Positions 1-4,938 of a stretch of DNA of 6,001 bases are shown in pieces. Each line of letters opens with the position of its first letter. The first letter of the stretch is position 1. The notes beneath the pieces were generated by a model, which had not been told where the DNA came from, did not search any database, and saw nothing but the letters and a program-made list of their open reading frames with translations. The position numbers and the translations under genes are program-made. The stretch covers positions 1-6,001 of the forward strand of contig CAYTCC010000079.1 in the NCBI GenBank assembly GCA_964436345.1. The letters run 5' to 3'. This DNA comes from GCA-002694895 sp964436345 (lineage in GTDB: Bacteria > Chloroflexota > Dehalococcoidia > Lucifugimonadales > GCA-002694895).

Positions 1-55
<55 letters not shown>

Positions 56-254
56 AAGGATAAAATCAAAGGTTACTGACCTAGGTCAAAAATACTAATC
101 CTGTTTTAATCTTTTTTAATTGAGCATGACCTTATTTTAAGGGGAGCTCTTACAAAAATTTATTCAGTATAAGATAGTATTGCGAAAACAAAACAAAGAC
201 AATAAACGTGTTTTTGTCACTATACAGTTGTTAAGGACAATTATTTTGTTATGT
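56..254 (+). other. 16S-tRNA-Ala transcribed spacer
   Basis: This 199-base AT-rich spacer separates the 16S end from tRNA-Ala and should be transcribed with both. It contains a perfect 12-bp palindrome TGACCTAGGTCA at 77-88. It also contains an imperfect hairpin with a 9-bp stem, 193-201 pairing with 209-217 around a 7-base loop, including one G-U pair. Either could be an RNA processing or antitermination structure, but I recognise no standard boxA sequence. No tRNA-Ile is present, unlike the common Ile-Ala spacer. Confidence 0.7.
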
Positions 255-330
255 GGGGCTGTAGCTCAGTTGGGAGAGCACCTGCTTTGCAAGCAGGGGG
301 TCAGGAGTTCGAGCCTCCTCAGCTCCACCA
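255..330 (+). tRNA. tRNA-Ala (anticodon UGC)
   Basis: A complete 76-nt tRNA with encoded CCA at 328-330. The acceptor stem 255-261 pairs with 320-326 and includes the G3-U70 pair (257 with 324) that is the alanine identity element. The D stem is 264-267/276-279, the anticodon stem 281-285/293-297 with anticodon TGC at 288-290, and the T stem 303-307/315-319 with loop TTCGAGC. All stems pair fully. tRNA-Ala(UGC) is a usual resident of the 16S-23S spacer, but here no 23S gene follows. A diverged copy of its 3' half lies at 3234-3278, so this tRNA may be the integration target of a mobile element. Confidence 0.98.
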
Positions 331-456
331 ACTCCTACATGAAGGGAAACTCCACTTAATCACTATACCAGTTATCTATTATTACCTATAAATAACCCAA
401 CGTAACCCTACAAAATGTAGTGGATATTATTAGTTATTAGGGTCAGCAGTAATTTA
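331..456. other. Intergenic stretch after tRNA-Ala; no 23S rRNA
   Basis: This stretch lies between tRNA-Ala and the stop codon of the convergent lipoprotein gene. No 5' end of 23S rRNA is recognisable here or anywhere later in the window. The only structure noted is a small hairpin, CTACA at 408-412 pairing with TGTAG at 416-420 around AAA. It has no T-tract on either side, so it is not a convincing terminator. Confidence 0.6.
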
Positions 457-1365
457 TTAGTCCTCTCTTATTTTAGATAAATATTTGAATGTTACTTCGC
501 GTTGTTCTATAGGAAGCTGATATCCACCACATTCAAAAGGATAAGCTAGTACCCCGCTGGGGAATTTCGTGTCAGGGCTATAACATTTCCAATAAAAGAA
601 CGAGCCTGGCTGAACCCAATGAAGATAACGATTTCCTTTTTGAACGGTCGAGTTTTCTGATGTATGTGATACTTTAAACCTAAAAGCAGCCATAGAGTGT
701 ATACCAACACTACCCGCGAATCCAATCAGTTCTCCACGCTTTACAATGTATCCAATCAGAGCATCACACGAAAGAGCTTCTCCTGTAGGATTTATAACCT
801 TGTCCTCGTCATAAAAGAACATGCGGCCTTGAACTTGCATCCTACTTCCCCACTCTTCAACTTCTCTACAATTTGGATTTTGGTTATGACCAGGTAATAG
901 TGGTGAACTCAATAAATGATAGCTACCTATAATCATCCCTGGCCAATCAGGGCTTGCAGATTCAAAATATAGGAGTAAATCATTATAGGGGGTATCCTTT
1001 TGCCCGTCTAATCCAACCCGATATTCAGCACTTCCATTCTTGAAACCCACCATAACCATATCAATGGGTGCGAGAACGGGAACTCCGTGATCGATTTCAA
1101 ATTCCATACTAGTCTTATTAGAATAGGGTTCCCAGCCTTGATGACCACCAATCTTGGGACCAAGCGTGATGATATTGGGATCAGCTCCTGTACCGTACAT
1201 TTCGGTATGGGTATTGATATCTTCCATATTTATGGGTGGGGAAGTGATTGCAGATGCACTAGTATCTGGAGTTATTGAGCCAGTATCCATAACATCTGAT
1301 ATAGAAGAACAAGCGATAAATAATGTAATTAGAGATATTAACAGGATATTCAGTGCTTTTTTCAT
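457..1365 (-). CDS. Secreted lipoprotein with degenerate M23/LytM-like domain
   Basis: From the ATG at 1365 the protein has 302 residues. An in-frame TTG at 1401 would add 12 residues in front of the basic MKK of the signal peptide, so the ATG is preferred; neither start has a clear Shine-Dalgarno. Residues 1-18 form a lipoprotein signal peptide ending FIA before Cys19. A Ser/Thr/Pro-rich linker follows to about residue 60. The rest resembles the M23 metallopeptidase fold: a GHQGW segment (74-78), HGVPVLAPIDMVMVGF (93-108) matching the usual PV-A-G-V strand, YHL (149-151), and KRGELIGFAGSVG (209-221). Where active enzymes have HxHFEV, this protein has A227, R229, F230 and V232, so both histidines are missing and catalysis is unlikely. 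A binding or scaffold role at the cell envelope is inferred. Cys166, 200, 261 and 279 could form disulfides. It converges on the tRNA gene and is about 41% GC, higher than the AT-rich genes that follow. Confidence 0.85.
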   Translation of the reverse strand: MKKALNILLISLITLFIACSSISDVMDTGSITPDTSASAITSPPINMEDINTHTEMYGTGADPNIITLGPKIGGHQGWEPYSNKTSMEFEIDHGVPVLAPIDMVMVGFKNGSAEYRVGLDGQKDTPYNDLLLYFESASPDWPGMIIGSYHLLSSPLLPGHNQNPNCREVEEWGSRMQVQGRMFFYDEDKVINPTGEALSCDALIGYIVKRGELIGFAGSVGIHSMAAFRFKVSHTSENSTVQKGNRYLHWVQPGSFFYWKCYSPDTKFPSGVLAYPFECGGYQLPIEQREVTFKYLSKIRED

Positions 1366-1760
1366 GTATGTATTTATATATTTAATTTTATAAACTAGCA
1401 AAAAATATTAAATGATAATTAATCTAAACTAGTACATATACACCTATTAGACGTCAATCATATCATTTATATATAATACTACCGAAGTATAAGATATTAG
1501 AAATCAAAGTTTGGGTAACTTTACCTCTAACCTCCTTATGATTACTTCGGTAAATTTGGCGGGCTTTACGATTGCTGTGTTTAAAATTGTCATTTGGTAA
1601 GATAGTTGAAAAGTAGTAGAAACTTCCTCATGAAGATCTGAAGTCCGCCATTTACTTCCATTAAATATTTTTATAATATCTATAAATAATACAATTATAG
1701 AAAACAACTCTAAAATAACTGATATAAAAAATTTAAACAATATCTCTAAACAATAAAATT
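1366..1760. other. 395-base stretch without a confident gene
   Basis: This lies between the divergent starts of the lipoprotein (minus) and cupin (plus) genes, so both promoters should be here. For the lipoprotein, a minus-strand TTGACG (1457-1452) resembles a -35 box, but the element 17 bases on (TACTAG) is a poor -10. The stretch 1504-1665 is richer in GC and reads open on the minus strand (listed separately). The last part is a tandem duplication reaching into the cupin gene. TACCGAAGTA at 1480-1489 is inverted at 1543-1552, of unknown meaning. Confidence 0.5.
1504..1740 (-). pseudogene. Short unassigned open frame, possible gene remnant
   Basis: A 78-codon minus-strand frame that starts at TTG. 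It falls into two parts. The first ~25 residues are a hydrophobic AT-encoded stretch read antisense through the tandem duplication, and are unlikely to be original. The remaining ~50 residues, from GSKWRTSDLHEEV to a C-terminal RRLEVKLPKL, have the mixed composition of real protein and lie in DNA richer in GC than its surroundings. No ATG precedes this part; the only internal Met is about 29 residues from the end. I do not recognise the family. The best reading is the 3' end of a gene whose 5' part was lost or overwritten; a chance open frame is the alternative. No Shine-Dalgarno is visible. Confidence 0.3.
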
Positions 1761-1801
1761 ATGGAAAACAACTCTAAAATAACTGATATAAAAAACTTGA
1801 A
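1674..1801. repeat. 64-bp tandem duplication spanning the cupin start
   Basis: The sequence at 1674-1737 is repeated at 1738-1801 with a constant 64-base offset, and weaker similarity reaches back to about 1667. The best part, 1693-1737 against 1757-1801, matches at 42 of 45 positions. The second copy carries the cupin ATG (1761-1763) and its first 13 codons. In the first copy the equivalent codon is ATA (1697-1699). The upstream frame then runs 19 codons to a TAA at 1754-1756, in a different frame from the gene because 64 is not a multiple of three. The upstream copy is therefore a dead duplicate of the gene's 5' end. Confidence 0.85.
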
Positions 1802-2126
1802 ATACATATTAAAAAGAGAAGGATATTATTGGAGTGATATTATTGATCATACTAATTCTAAAGAAATTTTTCTGTCAATTCATAAAATTGAATCAAATTC
1901 TGGAGCACCTTTACATGTACACGAAAATGAAGAAATTATATATGTAATAAAAGGTTCTATTGAAGCAAAAGTTGACGATAAATTAATGAATATTAATGAA
2001 GGGCAAATAGTTTTAATCCCTCAAAAAACAGAACATTCTTTAAAAAACCGGAGCAAAAAAGAATCACAAATAGCGATAATATTTGGAACAAATAATCCTT
2101 TTTCTAAAACTAAATATCTAGAATGA
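1761..2126 (+). CDS. Small single-domain cupin protein
   Basis: A 121-residue protein of the cupin_2 type, about the usual length for a stand-alone single-domain cupin. Cupin motif 1 is at residues 48-65, with metal ligands His52, His54 and Glu58 (G-APLHVHENEEIIYVIKG). Motif 2 is at 81-96, with Pro87 and the fourth ligand His92 (GQIVLIPQKTEHSLKN). With all four ligands present it probably binds a divalent metal. Cupins include isomerases, dioxygenases and sugar- or ligand-binding regulators, and nothing here selects among them. No signal peptide is seen, so it is probably cytoplasmic. There is no clear Shine-Dalgarno before the ATG; the start is chosen because it opens the frame and the matching codon in the upstream duplicate is ATA. 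The gene is very AT-rich (about 26% GC in sampled lines). Confidence 0.9.
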   Translation: MENNSKITDIKNLKYILKREGYYWSDIIDHTNSKEIFLSIHKIESNSGAPLHVHENEEIIYVIKGSIEAKVDDKLMNINEGQIVLIPQKTEHSLKNRSKKESQIAIIFGTNNPFSKTKYLE

Positions 2127-2277
2127 TTTATCAAGAAACACTTTATAAAAATTATCATTCCCATTACTGATATTACAAACCATACTTCAAATGTTGTCAA
2201 ATAGTTATATGAAAATTAAATTGCCATAGATATTTTGTATAAAAATCGAAAGTTATAAAAAGGATATAGGCATAGGT

Positions 2278-2688
2278 ATGAATCTTAATTCTGAATTTAA
2301 ATTAAAGTTACCTCTAATAACTATAGTGGCTCTAGGTGAAATCTGTATTATTATATTATTTGTAATATTAGGTAAATATGAACATGGAGTTAGTATACGG
2401 CAATCATTCACACGAACGGCACTGCCATTCTTAATATGTTGGTTTGTTATATCTCCATGGTTTGGTTCTTATAAAATATCTACTATTTATGGTCTTAAAC
2501 AAACGATATGGAGAATCCCTTTAATATGGATTTTGTGTGGACTTATCGCGATTATTACCAGGTTTGTATTAAGCGACAGACCATTAATGATAAATTTTAT
2601 TGTTCTTTCTATTACAGTTCAAGGTTTGGCAATAATCATATGGAGGACTTTGTTTGTAGCTATAACTCTATGGTTCAAAAAAATATAG
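2278..2688 (+). CDS. DUF3054 family membrane protein
   Basis: A 136-residue integral membrane protein with four predicted helices at about 12-31, 46-60, 80-98 and 104-131. The pattern matches DUF3054: a GE-x-ILFVILGKYEHG segment after helix 1, the signature RTALPFLICWFVISPWFG at 46-63, an SDRP turn (99-102) before helix 4, and a late WR (122-123). The molecular function of the family is unknown to me. A weak AAGGA at 2259-2263 lies 14 bases before the ATG, farther than ideal. The DUF123 gene begins 37 bases downstream on the same strand, so the two may share a transcript. About 35% GC in a sampled line. Confidence 0.8.
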   Translation: MNLNSEFKLKLPLITIVALGEICIIILFVILGKYEHGVSIRQSFTRTALPFLICWFVISPWFGSYKISTIYGLKQTIWRIPLIWILCGLIAIITRFVLSDRPLMINFIVLSITVQGLAIIIWRTLFVAITLWFKKI

Positions 2689-2725
2689 TAGATAAATATG
2701 AAATATTTAACAATTAGAACTAGTA

Positions 2726-3109
2726 ATGAATATGCTGGGTAAGACCAATTCTGGTGTATATCAAATATTTGTTAATGTCCGCCAGAACCGTAACATAATT
2801 ATTGGAAAGTTAGGCTCATGTTTATTTAACAAAGGAAAGTATATTTACACTGGAAGGGCAAAAAAGAATCTAGATCAAAGAATAGCTAGACATTATAAAC
2901 TAGATAAAAAATATTTTTGGCATATTGATTATTTCTTATCAGATGAATATGTAGATATAATTGACATCTTTATTAAATCAGGTAATTTTTATGACGAATG
3001 TGTTGAGAATAAGAAATTAATCGATAACAACGCTACAATCGTGATTGATAAGTTTGGGGCTTCTGACTGTATAAACGATTGCGGCTCACATTTATTACGT
3101 ATTAATTAG
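2726..3109 (+). CDS. DUF123 (GIY-YIG-like, Uri superfamily) protein
   Basis: A 127-residue stand-alone DUF123 protein (COG1833). The family is related to the GIY-YIG nuclease fold and is found alone or fused to endonuclease III; its cellular role is not well established. Visible family features are GVYQIFV (10-16, the GIY strand), GKLG (27-30), GKYIYTGRA (37-45, the YIG strand), Arg52 and His56 (RIARH), WHIDYFL (65-71), Glu91-Cys92, and the C-terminal FGASDCINDCGSHL (110-123). Cys115, Cys119 and His122 could bind a metal, which is inference. An alternative in-frame ATG two codons later (2732) would leave the domain whole. No Shine-Dalgarno is seen. It lies 37 bases after the DUF3054 gene. The middle of the gene is very AT-rich (about 20% GC in one line). 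Confidence 0.85.
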   Translation: MNMLGKTNSGVYQIFVNVRQNRNIIIGKLGSCLFNKGKYIYTGRAKKNLDQRIARHYKLDKKYFWHIDYFLSDEYVDIIDIFIKSGNFYDECVENKKLIDNNATIVIDKFGASDCINDCGSHLLRIN

Positions 3110-3384
3110 ATATACTGTTAATATCAACGTTTTTGATAAATATTATGTCTATGATACAATCTGAATTAAGTATTAGGTAATATATGAAGGGGTATAGATT
3201 ACCAGGAATTACATTGATATCCCTAGTAGATAGTTTGCAAGCAGAAGGTCAGGGGTTCGAGCCTCCTCAACTCCACCAAAATCTACACAGATATATACAA
3301 CACCTATTGATCATCTAATCACTTAATCATAAAAATAAATAAAGTTGAAATATTAAATACAAAATTATTGAAAAAAAATGATAT
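3110..3384. other. Intergenic stretch carrying a tRNA-Ala remnant
   Basis: This 275-base stretch separates the DUF123 gene from the small unknown gene. It contains the tRNA-Ala 3'-half copy (listed separately) and a weak AT-rich hairpin at 3122-3127/3133-3138 with no T-tract. Beyond the remnant the DNA is A/T-rich, ending in a run of A before the next ATG. No RNA gene or further protein is recognisable. Confidence 0.6.
3234..3278 (+). repeat. Diverged copy of tRNA-Ala 3' half (possible att site)
   Basis: This matches 286-330 of the intact tRNA-Ala at 41 of 45 positions without gaps; the differences are at 3245, 3246, 3254 and 3270. Similarity starts at the first base of the anticodon loop (TTTGCAA) and runs through the T arm to CCA. 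The 5' partner strands of the D and anticodon stems are not recognisable upstream, so it cannot fold as a normal tRNA. A break at the anticodon loop is the classic product of integration by a tyrosine recombinase into a tRNA gene, which leaves a 3' fragment at the far end of the element. Alternatives are a decayed second tRNA-Ala gene or a partial duplication. Confidence 0.85.
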
Positions 3385-3603
3385 ATGAATGAAAACAAAA
3401 AATTACAAAAATTAATTAAATTCTTAAAAGAAAAAAACACAGGATTATCTTCAGAGGAAATTACAAGTACATACTTTGAATTTTCATCTTATAAGAATAT
3501 TGATGTTGATAATTTTCTAACCAACAAATTTGGTAAAGAATGGATTTTTTTAGAGCATGACCTTAAGTCAACTATAACAAAATATATATCAGAAAATATT
3601 TAA
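3385..3603 (+). CDS. Small protein of unknown function (72 aa)
   Basis: I do not recognise this protein. It is Lys/Glu/Ser-rich and probably soluble, with no membrane helix or signal peptide. The N-terminal stretch MNENKKLQKLIKFLKEKN looks like a basic amphipathic helix. It is followed by GLSSEEITSTYFEF, which resembles the helix-turn-helix spacing of small DNA-binding or adaptor proteins but has no diagnostic motif. The ATG at 3385 is the first in frame; an A-rich tract precedes it without a Shine-Dalgarno. Its stop overlaps the stop of the convergent transporter gene by four bases, leaving no room for a terminator between them. It begins about 106 bases after the tRNA-Ala remnant. Confidence 0.55.
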   Translation: MNENKKLQKLIKFLKEKNTGLSSEEITSTYFEFSSYKNIDVDNFLTNKFGKEWIFLEHDLKSTITKYISENI

Positions 3604-4802
3604 TTATTTTTATACGAAAAAAGCTTTTTTGATTTGTATCCAAATAAAATTGCTATCATCAAACCAAGAATGCCCATAACTTGAATTGAAAATTCTATAC
3701 CTATCTGATCTATCATATATCCTCCAACAACCAATCCAATAGGAAAAGCAAATATAGCAAGTTGTCTTATTCCCATGATTTTACCAATCATCTTTTTTTC
3801 AGTAATACTTAAGATAAGCATAGTAAGTAAAATCATAGAAATAGAAGTAGAACTTCCAAATAAAATTAATAATACAAATATAATAGTTTTAATAGGGAAT
3901 AAACTTGTTGCAATCATTAATAAATGCCAAATTATCATAAAAAATATCAATATTTTTCCAGGTTTATCACTAAAAGTTCCAGTAGTCATAAGTACTGATC
4001 CTAATAATGAACCTATAGCAGAAAAAGAAATTAAAATTGCTAAATCATTTGCATCACCATTAAGCATATCTTTACTGATAAATGGTAAAAATGCATTAGT
4101 TAATGTTAAAGTTGTTAAATTGGCCAATGCTGCAAATAACATTAAGGATATCAAAATTCTATCTTTCATCAAATATTTAATACCATCCAGGAGTTCATTG
4201 TAAATATTTAATTTCTCTTTAATAATATTATTTATTTTAACTGCGAAAACTACAAATACTGCAAGTAAGTACAAAATTCCAACTAAAATATAAGCTATTG
4301 TAAATCCATATAAAGAATATATTGTAGCTCCTAGCAAAGGGGCAATTATTTTTGAAAAATCATAAGTAATACTAATTAAAGCTGTTGCATTCCTTAAGTT
4401 CGCCTTACTTATTATTATTTGAGTTAATGCTTCTCTAGATATACGATCAAAATTATGAGCCATTCCATAAAAAAAGGATATAACTATTATGATTGTCACA
4501 CTTAAAATATCTTGAAATGAAAGAAGCATAAATATTAATGAATGAATAAACATATAGGTTCTAGAAAGAATCAAAGTATGTTTTTTATTAAATCCATCAA
4601 TAACTCCGCCAATCCCAGGTGCAAAAACTGTACTAAAATATCTCACTGCTCCATATGTACCTAATATCAAGCCTGAATTTGTTTTAGTTATTATTACCCA
4701 GGGTATTATTAGTACTTCAATATTAGCAGCAAAACCAATTAACAAATCAGAAATCCACAATTTTCTGAAATTATCATTATTAAGTTGCCCTGGGTAATAC
4801 AT
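3600..4802 (-). CDS. Major facilitator superfamily transporter (MFS_3/EntS-like)
   Basis: A 400-residue, strongly hydrophobic protein, the usual length for a 12-helix MFS permease in the cytoplasmic membrane. Its N-terminus, NDNFRKLWISDLLIGFAAN, is typical of the exporter subgroup that includes EntS-like and macrolide-efflux-like proteins. Between helices 2 and 3, residues 65-81 (GGVIDGFNKKHTLILSR) fit MFS motif A, with Asp69, Lys73 and Arg81. A charged loop near residues 190-215 separates the two six-helix halves. The substrate cannot be told from sequence; efflux of a small molecule is most likely. The ATG at 4802 opens the frame and has no clear Shine-Dalgarno. It is divergent from the PLP-enzyme gene (136 bases apart) and tail-to-tail with the 72-residue gene. 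GC is about 27%, clearly lower than the neighbouring PLP gene. Confidence 0.9.
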   Translation of the reverse strand: MYYPGQLNNDNFRKLWISDLLIGFAANIEVLIIPWVIITKTNSGLILGTYGAVRYFSTVFAPGIGGVIDGFNKKHTLILSRTYMFIHSLIFMLLSFQDILSVTIIIVISFFYGMAHNFDRISREALTQIIISKANLRNATALISITYDFSKIIAPLLGATIYSLYGFTIAYILVGILYLLAVFVVFAVKINNIIKEKLNIYNELLDGIKYLMKDRILISLMLFAALANLTTLTLTNAFLPFISKDMLNGDANDLAILISFSAIGSLLGSVLMTTGTFSDKPGKILIFFMIIWHLLMIATSLFPIKTIIFVLLILFGSSTSISMILLTMLILSITEKKMIGKIMGIRQLAIFAFPIGLVVGGYMIDQIGIEFSIQVMGILGLMIAILFGYKSKKLFSYKNN

Positions 4803-4868
4803 ATCTGAAATGAATTTAGTTGATTAAATTAGAATAGATACGATCAATATAACATTAAAATTACAATA

Positions 4869-4897
4869 TTGTGATAAATTTGCTTTTTACTTATAAT
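4869..4897 (+). promoter_or_regulatory. Candidate promoter for the PLP-enzyme gene
   Basis: TTGTGA at 4869-4874 and a perfect TATAAT at 4892-4897 are 17 bases apart, the ideal spacing for a housekeeping sigma factor. A second TATAAT at 4905-4910 has a poorer partner, TTGCTT at 4880-4885, with a 19-base gap. The 10-bp palindrome ACAATATTGT at 4863-4872 overlaps the -35 box and could be an operator. In DNA this AT-rich, such matches also arise by chance. Confidence 0.4.
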
Positions 4898-4926
4898 CAT
4901 TTTATATAATCAATAATTTATTTGAA

Positions 4927-4933
4927 AAGAGGT
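4927..4933 (+). promoter_or_regulatory. Ribosome binding site of the PLP-enzyme gene
   Basis: AAGAGGT ends five bases before the ATG at 4939 and pairs partly with the CCTCC anti-Shine-Dalgarno seen at 48-52. It is the only reasonable Shine-Dalgarno in the window and supports the ATG at 4939 as the start. Confidence 0.6.
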
Positions 4934-4938
4934 ACATC

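Larger units (their letters stand above)
331..3278. mobile_element. Candidate eroded integrated element at tRNA-Ala
   Basis: The DNA between the intact tRNA-Ala and its displaced 3' half would be the body of an integrated element of about 2.9 kb. It holds the lipoprotein, the gene remnant, the cupin, DUF3054 and DUF123 genes. No integrase, excisionase, replication or transfer gene is visible. The two repeat copies have diverged by 4 of 45 bases, so the element would be old and immobile. GC content inside is not uniform: the lipoprotein is near 41%, later genes are much lower. The call rests on the repeat geometry alone. Confidence 0.35.

Noticed and set aside
408..420. Hairpin CTACA-AAA-TGTAG as a terminator for the tRNA or lipoprotein transcript
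   Set aside because: The stem is only five pairs and no T-tract follows on either strand.
697..1393. Plus-strand open frames opposite the lipoprotein gene
   Set aside because: They lie antisense to a well-supported gene, show no family features and have no ribosome binding site.
1480..1552. Inverted copies of TACCGAAGTA at 1480-1489 and 1543-1552 as transposon ends
   Set aside because: They are only ten bases long and 53 bases apart, with no transposase and no target duplication; chance is plausible.
2508..2717. Shifted-frame open stretch overlapping the end of the DUF3054 gene
   Set aside because: The DUF3054 frame has a clear membrane-protein pattern through its end; the shifted frame has none.
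3122..3138. Hairpin after the DUF123 gene as a terminator
   Set aside because: It has a six-pair AT-rich stem without a following T-tract.
3617..3630. AAAAAAGCTTTTTT palindrome near the end of the transporter gene as a two-way terminator
   Set aside because: It has no loop, lies inside coding sequence, and such A/T runs are expected in this composition.
3775..4203. Plus-strand open frame of 142 codons within the transporter gene
   Set aside because: It is antisense to a confident MFS gene, and its Ile/Asn/Lys-rich composition is what an AT-rich complement produces.
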